DNA from: Corynespora cassiicola
Lineage: Eukaryota; Ascomycota; Dothideomycetes; Pleosporales; Corynesporascaceae
DNA: 64,000 nucleotides
NCBI GenBank assembly: GCA_022059125.1
Contig: JAEUWY010000019.1
Location: 558,001-622,000, forward strand
Reading direction: 5' to 3'
The notes beneath the pieces are model-generated. The model was not told the DNA's origin and made no database searches. It worked only from the letters and a program-made list of their open reading frames with translations. This document shows positions 45,911-57,500 of the stretch, piece after piece (the first letter of the stretch is position 1; each line of letters begins with the position of its first letter). A program made the position numbers and the translations under genes.

Positions 45911-46129
45911 TCACCCTCTGAACAAGATGTCTAATAGAAATGGTTTATTTAAAATTTTAGGTGTCGGAAACGTTCTTTTTAGCCACTCTAGATGCGCCCA
46001 TTCAAAAATAGCCCGTAGAAAACATAAGTCATACCAAAACTCGATAATCGCTCTGCCAATCACATCGTTTTTTTGCACGACACGTGGCATTAGTCGCTTC
46101 AGTTGCTCTACCGCTTCCCAGCTTCTTAT

Positions 46130-46642
46130 ACGCCCTAGCGCTTGTAGAGTTGCGTAACCAAAATGCATGCGACCGTGGCCTTGAAAAAAAACGTCCTTTA
46201 CGCCTGTCAGCAGCGAAGTGCATGCACTCCTCGTCGTGTATCCAAAATTCAGGCACTCCAAATACCCCTCATTTAACCACCTCTGCTGTGGCCCTTCTTA
46301 GCTCTTCTTTGGCACATGGAATTTGGAGGTCTTCTTTTCCAACTTGTCGTAAACCACTTTCTTCGATCACTTGCATAAGGATATCCTCATTTGAAATGTC
46401 TCTTCCTCCTACCCAGTATGCTTGGAATAGCCTCCTACTCAGGACTACTCATTCCATGTCCTCGACAACATATAATAATCTTAAAGCACTGACTGTCTTC
46501 CTTAGGTGCATTTTTGGTGGATATAACATGCGAATGGAGGCTATGTACGCGGAAGCACATGAGATCTAAGCGCGTTGGATATCATACAGGACGATAGATA
46601 AGAACTAACGTTATTGTAGAACTCAAGGATTTGTACGGGCAT
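46130..46642 (-). pseudogene. GST kappa / HCCA isomerase (DsbA-like) pseudogene
   Basis: The minus strand gives pieces of a kappa-class glutathione transferase or 2-hydroxychromene-2-carboxylate isomerase (thioredoxin-fold, DSBA family). From the ATG at 46642: MPVQILEFYNNVSSYLS (first strand and active-site loop region). After a deletion comes RKTVSALRLLYVVED, then a TGA at 46451-46449, RRLFQAYWVGGRDISNEDIL, KEELRRATAEVV, a TGA at 46271-46269 probably caused by one extra A, then GVFGVPEF and in another frame VFFQGHGRMHF followed by ALG. The order matches the family. TGG to TGA at the first stop fits RIP. Downstream minus-strand sequence to 45911 stays open (RIRSWEAVEQLKRLMP...) but is unrecognised. 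Confidence 0.75.
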
Positions 46643-46910
46643 GTTCAGAGACTCCAAATGTGCTGCATAAAAGCGCTTAAGGTGAAAACTAAAAAATGTT
46701 AAGTAGACCTATAACTATAATAAGCGAACAGCTTATTAACTTGACTCGCAAGTAGAGACACAGTAAAGCGGGGTTTAAAAAATACCTAGGTCTTTAAAGG
46801 TTAGCGACGAGTCTACGTAATAACGTACTTAAAATCTACGCACATGTTATTTCCATGGAATATATGAATTTTGTGCGCTCGATTTCCTATATCGATTAGG
46901 CGTGTTCTAT
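46643..46910. other. AT-rich spacer upstream of tRNA-Ser
   Basis: 268 bp of AT-rich DNA between the GST-kappa relic and the tRNA gene; nothing else is recognised. Confidence 0.35.
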
Positions 46911-46991
46911 GGCGCGGTGGCGGAGTGGTTATCGCGCAAGACTAGAAATCTTGTTCCTTCGGGAGCGTCAGTTCGAATCTGGCCCGCGTCG
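46911..46991 (+). tRNA. tRNA-Ser (anticodon AGA)
   Basis: An 81-nt cloverleaf can be drawn. The acceptor stem GGCGCGG pairs with CCGCGTC (one G-U) and the discriminator is G. The A-box region is TGGCGGAGTGG. The anticodon stem CAAGA/TCTTG encloses the loop CTAGAAA with anticodon AGA. A long variable arm (TTCCTTCGGGAGC), as expected for serine, precedes the T arm GTCAG-TTCGAAT-CTGGC. No intron is present. It decodes UCU (and UCC with A34 to I34). A T-run at 47050-47059 follows at some distance. Confidence 0.92.
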
Positions 46992-47178
46992 TCAATATTT
47001 CACAAGCATACTTTCGAGCAGGCTAGCCTGTTCGAATTTATATCCCTCGATTTTTTTTTTGGGGTACCAGAACAAAACGACTCTATACGAATGACTAGTG
47101 TATTGTTGAGAAACTAGGGAGTTAAAGATAAGTTTCTAGGTTTATGTACTGGCTGGCCTTGTGCTGGTCATGACATTG

Positions 47179-50100
47179 CTAATACTGCTCGGATTCCCCT
47201 TCTGTCTGCGGCAACAAAGTTCGTGGCCTTCGATATGTATACCCAATGAAGGCTCCTTTTTTGCGGATTTCAAGGGCTGTTCGACCGATACGGGGATCAC
47301 GCAATAACTTGTCGCGCGGTCTTCGATTTTCTTTCTTTCGTTTCTTCATCTGATCTTTTGGTCGCAAATTAATCTTGCGAATGGACGTGTGCTGGTCATT
47401 GTTTGCTGTGGCTTCGTTGTGGGTTTTCTTCGATGGACTGTCTATGCCATGCATTACATCCACTGGTTGGCTGGCATAGCTTGAGGAGTCTAGATGACCA
47501 GATGCACTCATGATGTCGGTTTCGTCATCGAAGTACTTGGTGATGGACTGGCCACTGTGCACGCGCGGAACAAAAGGTGGCCGGGTCAAATGGAGAGTCG
47601 TCCATTGTATATTTCGAAAGAATGGATGGGTTTTTATGTCTTCTGCATCATTAAAGAACACTATGTTCCCGGTGCAATTGTGGTTGCGGAAACGGCGTGC
47701 ACCGAGTGCTCGGTCGCGAAATACCCAATCGTTTTCTCGATACTTCTTCGCGGACAATCGCTCGCGACGCTCTTCTAGTAGACTCATCATAAGATCAATA
47801 GCGCTTCGTGTTACAGGAGCTAGTGGTACGCGATCATAGTTCGGCCGTGCATATCGTTGTTCGGCGGGAAACCTCAGCCAACGTTTGTGATCCTGAAGCC
47901 GTGAGCAAGCGTTCGCAGGGTGACTTTGCAAAATCCTTACAAGTATCCTAGCTTTAGTGGCCTGTCTGTTCTCGCAAAAAAATGGCGTGCAGCCGTAAAG
48001 ACACTGCAATCTGATTAGAAACTGATGGACTGAGTGATACTGTGAACGCTACCTCGTAGAGGATTATGCCAATACTCCACCAATCGCATCTCCCATCATA
48101 GTTTTCGCCTCGGATCACCTCTGGAGCCATATACTGGCTCGTTCCAACTACGCTCTTGGCAAAATTCCGTCGCTGGGTTCGGTTCAGCCAATCCAAAATC
48201 GGCCCATTGGGTCCTTGCTGATATGTCTCATGCTTGTCGGAGCTGATTGGCTTCCCTTGGATCAATTCGAACGTCCGTTTAGCATCATGCCTCTGTATGT
48301 CCTCTTCTTGATCCTGTGAGTCTCCATGAATTTCCAGACCGAGGTCTCGGATTAGGCTGTATCGTTGTTCATTATAATACGTTTGATTGTGTGTCCAATG
48401 GCCATCGAACGCGAGTCCAAAGTCGGATATCTTGAGGTGGCCGAATTCTGTGATGAGAAAATTGTCTGGCTTAATGTCTCGGTGAATCCAATTCATCTTG
48501 TGTGCTTCCTCAATGCACAGAACCATCTCTGCGAGATACCACCTCGCCACATTTTCGTCCAAGGTATCTTCACGTAATAGTAAGCCTAAGAAGTCCCCCC
48601 CAACCATGTACTCCATGACTAGATAAAGGTTGTTGTTGTCCTGGAAACTAGCAATGAGGGGAACCACCCAACGAGAGCTCTCTGAGGCCACCAGAAAATC
48701 GCGTTCAGCTCGCAGGTGGCCTTCCTGGCTGTTACGGAGCATATCAGACTTTCGTATGACCTTCATGGCGTATATTCGACTGGAGTTTTGAAGGATCGAT
48801 GTTTCCTTGGATGGGATAAAATTGCGTGATGGTTCCATTGCTTCCGCACAGCTGTGATTGCTGCCATTCACTTGCTGGAGGCTTGTTCCATCCTTTTCCC
48901 TGACCAGACGAACAACTCCAAAGCTTCCTTTGCCCAAGATTCTTACTATCTCGTAGTGTGAAGCATGCGCACCCTTCATTTTCTTTCTAGCAAACGTCTG
49001 GGATTGAAGGACTCGAGTCTGTCTGAGATGATAGCTCTCCGCTCGAAGCCACTCCTGTCTCTTGGAATGACGTTCTTCATTGGACAATGCCATTACAAAC
49101 AACTTTCTTTCCATATTCCTGCGTCTCAATGATCGTGGCCTCGTCTTTGTTCCCAGGAGGAAATTGAAATGAGACTCGAGATAAATTTTCGCAGCAGCAG
49201 CATTTTCAACTGTTGCAACCGAAGGCTCTGATACCCGTGGAGCATCCTGTCGCGGGAAGATTAAACATTGATGATTAATGTAATCCACGGGTGCTTCATA
49301 TGTAGAGGGGTTTCCAAAGGAGCTCTGCGTTAAACCGGGTCCTACTCTTCGGGTCGTTTCTGCGGACCTCGTCGCACCAGAAGACATCATGGAGGTGGGT
49401 GCAGTAGATTGGAAACTCGTGGGAGTGATTCTACTTCCGATAAGGCTAGAGGGCTGTGACGGTAGAGATGTGACATCATCCAAAGAGCTTCGATCCAGGA
49501 TGTTGCCAACTAGTCTGCTCGTACACAAACTAGGTTCCTGCGGGAGAATGGTTGGTCGTGCTGTATGTATAGGCCGATGAACTACAGTAGACTGGTGAAG
49601 CAAAGAACTCGATATCCTTGCTACTACTTGCTCTGATAATCCGGGTGTCGACTTGCTAGTGTGTAGACAGAAGGGATCTCGCTCTTGCGTCACTAAGGTC
49701 GGCTCAGACTCCCCATCAAGACCGGCAGCATTTGTAAGCTGTAGCAATGACGATGCGGAATTATGTCGCAACTTATCCAACTCCGAGGGTTTGGAAGCAT
49801 TGGAGCTGTCATTCTTGGGGACGTTCGATTCTTTAACGGAAGTTTCTTGGCAGGAAACAGGGCATTGAGTTCCCGTCGACGAAGTCATGGCTGTGCTGTT
49901 TTCAAATGTCGCGGGGGAAGAGCAATCCATTGATCCTAAAATGTCAGCGGTATTAATCTGGTAATATCTCATATTCTCACCCTTTCCACTTCGGAATATC
50001 GAAAATAACCTCACACCCCCTCGTCGAAGACTTGCGAATGTTCGATAGGCCGGGAGGCCAGTGCGGGTGCGCGAAAACTTGGTCCGCGAATTGTCAACAA

Positions 50101-50203
50101 GACTAAGGGATGATTCAACTACCCGCACTTTGTCTTTTTCTTGAAAGTCTGATGTTGGAAGATCCGCATCTTTTCGTTTTCTCGGGCCAACGAGTGACAA
50201 CAT
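47179..50203 (-). CDS. NDR-like AGC serine/threonine protein kinase
   Basis: Exons 50203-49981, 49935-48053 and 48003-47179 (introns 45 and 49 bp) give 976 aa. About 400 residues of Ser/Thr-rich N-terminus precede a kinase domain with the Gly loop LGKGSFGVVRLV, the Lys in YAMKVIRKSDM, EYMVGGDF, HRDIKPDNFLI, DFGLA and MAPEVIRGENYDGRCDWWS. Between DFG and APE lies an insert of about 80 residues, a hallmark of the NDR/LATS group (Cbk1, Dbf2 relatives). The N-terminal helix just before the domain (ERHSKRQEWLRAESYHLRQT) resembles the Mob-binding region. Joining the last exon restores YECLYGCTPFF. The C-terminal AGC tail reads HPFFRNIQWTTLHLTRPPFVP. I could not tie it to a specific orthologue; it differs from a canonical Cot1/Cbk1. 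The 45-bp intron is in frame and stop-free. Confidence 0.87.
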
Positions 50204-50777
50204 GGTAGTTGCGCAAGGCTGTAATGACAATACTGCCGATTGATTCGGTAAAGAATATTCAAGTACAACGGCTTCCGAATATGTGGGTGAGGGTCGGTGT
50301 AAGAGACATGCAATAAGATGTCTCTAGTGTAATAGGAGTTGCAAGTGAGTGGGAAGCTGCAACTCAATAGCACGGGCGTGAAGAAATAACGAGTGTCCGA
50401 CCCTGCTAAAAGAGGACTTTGCAGGCCACGAGAATTCATATTTGTCCCTTTTATTCTTAATTTATGTATTTTAACAGTGAATGAGTATAATTAATCTATC
50501 AATACAGCGACTTTTTTTTGTTAATTAATGTATATGTATAGACTTGGATATGTAGCGTTCATAATGTTCTAGATTTTTCACAAGCTAAAAATGAAGCGCC
50601 TTCACAAGCACTGTAATTCTAGAGGCTAATAGATAGCTAAGAATTTTTCAGCTCTACTAATTTTTAGACAGTGACACAAGAGTATATATCCCAAGCAATC
50701 AGACACATTGTCTTGCAACACAGCTATCCTGGTTATATCTAATAACCCTCAGTCGCTGCATTACTCGTTGCCCAAAT
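50204..50777. other. Intergenic, divergent kinase and WSC promoters
   Basis: 574 bp, AT-rich from about 50450. TATATAT at 50683-50689 lies 95 bp upstream of the WSC gene ATG. Nothing else is recognised. Confidence 0.45.
50683..50689 (+). promoter_or_regulatory. TATA box of the WSC-domain gene
   Basis: TATATAT located 95 bp upstream of the start codon at 50778. Confidence 0.4.
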
Positions 50778-52613
50778 ATGTCAAGATACATCCTTCAAAC
50801 AGCTGTAGGAGCTGGCATCCTCACATGTATTGCACTTGCGACCCAAGTCAACGAGGCGCCTTGCTATTATGAGTTCCAAAAGTTTACCTATGAATCCTGT
50901 TACGAAGATTTCCGCAGTGCTCGAGCACTCGACTACTCCCCGGGGCTGAATTTCAGCACTACTACGGTAGAGAAATGCTGGGCCGCTTGCAAGGTATAGG
51001 TCCTTCACGGAATAAAGCATCAACAAGGAAGCATATTGACAAGCTGAAAGTCCAATGGCTATCACTTCGCCGGCTTGGAATACTACGGAGAATGTTTTTG
51101 TGGAGCAAACATTGCAAGCGATAAGGCGAATGAAACGGACTGCAGCTTCCCATGCAATGGCAATCAGTCCCAAGTTTGCGGAGGGTTCAATCGAATCTCT
51201 GTCTATTCAGATCCAACTTTTCCTGACGAAGTCATCGCTGACGCAGACGACTACGAGTCGCTCGGGTGCTGGTCCGAAGGTGACAATGGCAGAGCACTGG
51301 GCTTCAATCTGGCAGAGGAGGTCAATGGTAGCGCTCTGACAACAGAGATGTGCCTCAATGCTTGCGGGGCGAAGGGATACCCGTATGCAGGGACCGAATA
51401 TGGCCAGGTAAGGTCAAGTCTTCCCAGCGCTGTCAAACAATGACCTGAAAGAAAACCCAGGAATGTTATTGCGGCACAAAACTAGATTACCACCCACAAA
51501 GGTAAGACCAAATACTACCCAAGGAACTTGCATGGTATACATTTTGAACCGATGGATAGCGTTCAGGGCAGTGAGTGTTCATACCCTTGCAACGGCGACA
51601 ACAAACAGAGTTGCGGTGGCCAAGACAGACTGAATCTTTACCTTGCGAAAGCCCTGTGAGTTCAGCTTGATATCTTCATATTAGATACAGTTCGATTGAC
51701 ACGTTTGCTAGCTTGTCCAGCCAGCCTTGCGGTTATGTTCCGGCACCTGTCTCGTCTTGGAGCATGCAGTCGACCCTGTCGCTGCCATCAAGCAGCACAG
51801 TATCGCCATGGTCGTTTTCCTCGATCAACTCACCAACCAGTTCATCATTGCCTTACAGCAGGGTTTCTTCGAGCAGCATCTCATCTCCTGCGTCCTATTC
51901 CTCATTCAATGGGGGTGGAAGCGTTTCGTCTCTGCCCAGTCCCAGTTCAAGCTGGAATTCGCCCACACCCTCGTGGAGCTCGACACAGAGTCCATCACCC
52001 ACGCGCACGCCATTCTCGACGCTCAGCACAAAAGGGAGCAGCATCAGCATTCCGTCTAACACGTACACGGCACCTCCGTATACGCCGACGCAGTCTAGTA
52101 AACCACCGCCAGCGCCTACATCATCTTGTGTCTGTGCTACGCCTGCCCCCTGGGCTGGCAACAAGTGTGTGGGCAAGATACCTCTGTAAGCAAAGAGCTC
52201 GCCCCATGCGGAGACGTCGATGCCACTAACACGAGGCCAGCCCATGCGTTGGCTGTAATGACGCTCAATCACAGCGGCCCAACTACCCGTACAAACTCTT
52301 CAACCACAAAGACACATCACGCTGCAAGTCTTACAAGAAGGAGGAGCCGCAGAGCGCATGCCGTGACGCATGCACAAGCCAGTACCAGTGGTGCCTGGGA
52401 TATGCAGACGACTGCAAGAAAAACCGCGGCAAGCCGGGGGTAGAAGACTGGCAGTCGGCAAAGTCCAAGTGCGCACAGCAATACAATGACTGCTGGAAAG
52501 TCAATGGGAACATCCGCGATCAAGGACACTGCAAGGCTCAGAACAAGGATCCGTACGTCACGGACAACTGGTACGGGTGGCTAAATGGATGGCTGAACAA
52601 GTGGGGGTTCTAA
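50778..52613 (+). CDS. Secreted WSC-domain protein
   Basis: Six exons (50778-50993, 51051-51407, 51461-51501, 51560-51655, 51712-52185, 52241-52613; introns 53-58 bp) give 518 aa. A signal peptide (MSRYILQTAVGAGILTCIAL) leads into two WSC domains. The first spans about residues 40-125, with GYHFAGLEYYGECFCGANI and CNGNQSQVCGGFNRISVY. The second is about 140-235, with LGCWSEG, ECYCGTKL and CSYPCNGDNKQSCGGQDRLN. A Ser/Thr/Pro-rich linker of about 140 residues, probably O-glycosylated, precedes a C-terminal Cys-rich domain of about 125 residues ending in DNWYGWLNGWLNKWGF. WSC domains bind glycans in cell-wall sensors and wall-active enzymes. There is no transmembrane segment, so it looks like a secreted or wall protein rather than a Wsc1-type sensor. 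The C-terminal domain is unidentified. Confidence 0.88.
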
Positions 52614-53523
52614 TCATGACGGCCTGGCCTGGGGTTGTCTTGATGGCTACCAAGTACTGGCGGCCCTGCAAAGCAAGAGGGTCGAGACGGGCTGGACGGG
52701 CCAACAGTAGCTGTTGGATAGCAACGCGACGCCTTTGTGGTTGGCCAGCTTGTGCCACTTGACGTGCCTGTGATGTAGCCCGTGTGAAGCTCGTGAAGTC
52801 CGTGAAGCTCGTGAAGCCGGTGAAGCCGGTGAAGCCGGTGAAGCGCGTGAAAACCGCGGCCAGGTAACCTTTTCAGATGAAACGGGGCTCCAGGAAGTGT
52901 CGCGCGAGGGCAGGTTATTTCCGGCGAATGGGAGAGCTGGCATGACAGGATCGATGGCACGACTGGGGCCGAGGCGGGCATGCCAGCGCATCTCGTGACG
53001 GGCCCCACGGCGATTCCCAGCGGCGCGCATGATCTACGGCCACGGGCGGTGATTTGACAGCTGCCGTCGAGAGGGGAGGGGAGGGGAGGGAAGGGAGAAG
53101 AGGCAGGCACATGGACGGTGGACGTCCAAGGCTCGCGCTGCACACTTGCACCACCACCACCACCACCCCCCCGACACTTTCACCCTCTTGCCTGGCTGCA
53201 AACACCGCACCCTCCACCACTGCATCGTTCGCAGTGTCACCGCGTGGAGCCGCTGGCACTGTGCATGAGGTCCGCAGCACTCCGCTTGTGGCGTCCGTTA
53301 TCGCCTTATCGACAGCTCTTAGCGTGCCCTGCCCTGCCATCGCCCTCACGTCACGGCTTGCTCGACCACTTCGCTGTCTGCATCTCCACCCTTCACCCTC
53401 GACGCCGGCCTGGCCAAAGAGCGCTCGCGTGCGCTTCAGAGCGCTGTCGACGCTCGCCGGGACCACGACCCGTGCGATATCCGGTCAAGCAGCCTGGCCT
53501 CGTTCGCCGCCATCGACAGCAGC
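52614..53523. other. Intergenic with a 9-bp tandem repeat
   Basis: Contains the GTGAAGNNN array at 52784-52855, GGGGA repeats near 53070-53095 and CACCAC repeats near 53147-53167. Long GC-rich frames here (e.g. 53054-53719 +) lack recognisable domains and overlap the Yippee gene in another frame. Confidence 0.45.
52784..52855. repeat. 9-bp tandem repeat (GTGAAGNNN)8
   Basis: Eight consecutive 9-bp units: GTGAAGCTC, GTGAAGTCC, GTGAAGCTC, three GTGAAGCCG, GTGAAGCGC and GTGAAAACC. They lie 170 bp beyond the stop of the WSC gene and are not part of a supported gene. Confidence 0.9.
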
Positions 53524-54231
53524 ATGCCCCTCTCCGGCTCCTCCGCAAGCTCCTTTCCCCTCTACCTCCTGCCCAGCATTCCCTTTCGCCGCCGCCGCTC
53601 TTCCGCCTCCGTCTCCACCTCCACAGCCTCCGCCTCCCCTTCCTCTAGCCCTCCGGCAAAGCCTACCTCGTGCCTCTCGTCGTCGCCTGCTTCACAGTTG
53701 CGCTGCCACAAGTGTCTGAGCGACCTTATCCCTACCACATCCATCATTTCCAAAGGCTTCACTGGCCGCCACGGTCGTGCCTATCTGGTTGCACCACCCT
53801 CTTCGCCTGCATTGTCTGCTTTCAGCCTGGCCGAGCTGCCTGTCGGGGACCTGCCAAATACCAGCACCCACAAGCCCGTGCCGCGACAGCTCGTCACGGG
53901 GGCACACACTGTCTCCGACATAAGCTGCAGGAACTGCGGCTCTGTGCTGGGCTGGAAATACGTAGAGGCTGAAGAGGATAGCCAGCGCTACAAGGTCGGC
54001 AAATTCATCCTAGAGACCAAGAGGGTCGTCAAGGGTTCCGAATGGGACCAGCTGCAAAATGGCCATGCCATCGAGCCTCCTGCAGCAAGGAGGGAGGGTC
54101 TGGACGAGCAGGTAGAGTTTGATTCCCAGGACGAAGACGAGTGCGAGGACCTTTTCAGCGGCATCTGGAATCCGCAGCTTGCACGGAGGAGGCGTAGAAA
54201 CCGGGCCTTCGAGCCCCAAGGACACGAGTAG
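53524..54231 (+). CDS. Yippee-like zinc-binding protein
   Basis: A single exon of 235 aa. After a Ser/Ala/Pro-rich N-terminus comes a Yippee/Mis18-type domain: the first zinc pair RCHKC (about residue 60) and the second pair SCRNCGSVLGWKYVEAEED (about residues 137-155), then SQRYKVGKFILETKRVVKG, the family signature. An acidic C-terminal region (SQDEDECEDLFSG) ends in a basic RRRRRNRAF patch. Yippee proteins are small nuclear or centrosomal proteins of unclear biochemical role. This one is longer than the animal proteins (about 120 aa) because of both tails. The ATG at 53524 is the first in frame. Confidence 0.85.
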   Translation: MPLSGSSASSFPLYLLPSIPFRRRRSSASVSTSTASASPSSSPPAKPTSCLSSSPASQLRCHKCLSDLIPTTSIISKGFTGRHGRAYLVAPPSSPALSAFSLAELPVGDLPNTSTHKPVPRQLVTGAHTVSDISCRNCGSVLGWKYVEAEEDSQRYKVGKFILETKRVVKGSEWDQLQNGHAIEPPAARREGLDEQVEFDSQDEDECEDLFSGIWNPQLARRRRRNRAFEPQGHE

Positions 54232-54503
54232 ATCTGCTTCCAGTTCCCAGTCTCTCGCATCCCACCGTCCGCGGCATCTTGCGTGTCGACCCGACTGAAC
54301 GTCTTGCGATCCTGCCAGCAGGTACATGTCTGCCCGCTGATCCTTGGCCATGGCCTTGGGCACCCATATACCCAAATACCCACACAAACACAGACTTCCC
54401 TTCTCGGAATTGGCGCAGGGGTATTATTTCCATATTCTGTAGGCACATAATTATAATTCATTCGCGGTTGACCATATGGCCTGGCTCGACGCTGGGCCCA
54501 CTT

Positions 54504-57500
54504 CTACATCCTCAGAGTGCCTAGCCGCCTTGACTTGGCCGCTGCCTGTACTGTCTTCTTCAGGCGTCTGACAGCACCTTCCCACCTTGATCTAGCAAGC
54601 CGCATACCTTCACTCGCTTCGTTGCCCCCAATACTATCCATGGTCCAATCCATGCACTTAATGATCTCCACCGCTTTGCCAAGATCCCCTTCTTGGATTA
54701 CAAGGCCTTCTAGGTATGCATCCAATGCTTGCACCTCGTCAGCATCCAGCTCCCCGTCAGCGTTTCCGCGCATCCAATCTCGAATCGACTTGTGGAAAAT
54801 GTCTCGGTCTTGCATGGTTTCATGCGTGTCAGAGGTCAGATTTGCCGTGGAGGAATCAGCCCTATCTGCGGCAATCTCCCTTTGTTCTTCTTCGTCATCA
54901 TCGCCTTCTTCTTGCTGTTCTTCTTCTTCTCCTTCTTCTCCTCGTTCGATTTCTTCAGGCTCATCTTCGGTCAAAGAATTCTGAACTACTCTACCTCCTT
55001 CCTCGCCTGTTGCACTAAACTCGTCCGACGTTTCTTCGAATGCTAAGCTATCGACATCATCTGAATGTCCAAACTCATCATCTACCGAATAGTCTGTAGC
55101 TGTTTCGTCATCGACTTTGTCCCCATTCCTCGTGCCAATTGTGTCGTACATGTCTCCCATGTCTTCCACATCTTGCAGCTGGTTACTGCAGTCCGTGTCG
55201 TCTATGCTGTATATATCCTTCATGCTGTACATGTCGTCCATGTCGTACATATCATTCATGTTGTAAATGTCGTCTCTGCCGTCCATATCGTCCATGTCGT
55301 ACATGACATTCATGTTACTCATATCATCCACTCTATCTTTCATGTCCACGGCAACGAACTCCGTATCTTCATCAACCTCATCCATGCCGTCTTGATAATA
55401 ACGCCCAGTGTTTAACACCGGAGAAGCAGGAAGGCTCTCGTCTAGTTGGCCAGTGAATTCGCTTGACTCTTGTGCGCCGTCTGCCAAAGTCTTCCGTCTT
55501 GTTATGAAATTGGCTTGGGTCAAAGTTCTGCCATCCTTCGATTTAGCGCCCACCAGTGCGGCAGCAGCTAGCTGGGCGTATTTTGATGGCCGGCCTCGTC
55601 CGCGTTTAGCAGCGATAACAATAGGCTTTTTGGTTGGAATTTCGATGATTTTGTTCCTTCTGGTCGATTGAGCAAAGGTATCCAGGCGGTTTCTACAATC
55701 TCCGTAGAACGATAACGCGGACGTTGTCGTAACGTCCTTTGGCAGCATTGCGTTGGCAGCACAATTCTCAGGTACCTGCCGATCATATTCTGTACCTGCT
55801 TCAGATGACAAAGATTGTGCGTCGAGTCCAGAATTAGAAGCTAGCTGCCCTTGACGTAGCAACTTATCCCGCATCTGCTCGGGAAGTGCATACAATACTT
55901 TGGGATCATATGCGGGGGGAAGGATGAACTGTGTGCCAAGCATATTGAGGGGCCGCCGAGATGGAGTTGAACAATTCAACTCTTCGGGACCGAAGAATAC
56001 ATGATCTTCACCATCTACTACCTTAGACTCTACCGGGGTTCTCGACCCAATTGTCCCAAGATCACCGTCGCCATATCCGTGCGCGGACTGGGCCTTCAAT
56101 GGAGCAAAGGGTAAGCGACGCTGGGAGCTTTCAACATTACCGTCTGATGGGCTTTTCATAGGTTCAAGTTTAGTCATCTGGACACCCACACCTCGTATGT
56201 CCCCTGGGGAGAAGCCGAAGCATCGGAGGATAGCGAGGCCTTCTCGTGTCAGAACTTCTTTGGAGTTGGTGGCGACCCCTAGTCCCAGACTCTTGTTGTA
56301 CGTATCGCATTCCCCATGTCCAAGATGCTTTGGTGGATCCAGAGGTGCGTACGGTGATCGTCGCATGATCTTCATGGTCAACATGCTGCCTTTGACCATT
56401 TCTCTGACAAGGCGAGTGTGAAGTTCGCCACACAGGCTGCTGACCAACTCTTCTGCCTGACGCTGGTTTTCAAAGCGGACTCCCCAGTTGATTTCAGCTG
56501 AGACAGACCTGCGGACTACTTGGGAGCCGATTTCTTGCCGATCAATGCCGTGGGCATAGTTCCAAAGCTTCTCACCGGTTTTCGGTCCAAGGATCCGAAT
56601 TAACTGGGCTTTAGAAGACTCCCGGACATCTCTAACAAACTCGATGCCCACTTCGCCAAGCTTGCTCTGTATGGCTGAGGCAACACCAGGTAAGTCTTCA
56701 ACCCTCAGTCCTCCTAGAAATATTGGAACGTCTTCAGGCAGGATATGATACTGCCCAGCGGGCTTTGCTTTCTTAAGGGCAAGTTTGGCCAGAAGAATGT
56801 TGCTGCCGATACCTATAGAGACGTTGCAGCCCGTCTTGGCTTTGACTTCGTCCCTCAACGCATGCGCTATTTGATCGACCTTAGCTTGCTCCTGGGTGAC
56901 TGGCCCGTCGGTGGTAAATGTACCAGACACATCGACCAATGCTTCATCAACACTAACGCTCTGTACGTGTCCCTCAGTGGCCAGAATGGCTTCATAGAAC
57001 AATTGACTGGCTTCCTCGTATGCGGGAAAGTCATAGGGGAGGACCTTGAGGGTTGGACAGAGTTCGTGGGCTTGTTTCATCCACATCCCATTCTTGATGC
57101 CGAACTCGCGGGCGGGATAGTTACAACTTGCAATTTCGGATCCGCCGCCGCTGCCATGTGCGACAACGGCAGGCTTGTCTTTGAATTGTGGGTATTTCTT
57201 CAGGCTGACTGCGGCAAAGAAGCTATCAAAGTCTACATGAAGGATATAACGGCGCGCTCCCGCGGTTCGGTTGTGCTTTGGTCCTTGGTGGACACTTTTC
57301 TCAGAAGCCATTGCCTGGAGCCGTGTCTTTAAGCCAGCCTTCCAGCTAGACAGATGATGAAGGCGAGATTCTCGATAATATTGCTCTAAGAAGTTCGGAT
57401 CAACCACGGTGGATTTTCGAACTTTTGGATCCTGAAGCAAGATGGCATTATGCTCCTCGGCTGTGAGAGGTCTTTTCGGAACCTGTCCAATGGAGGTGGA

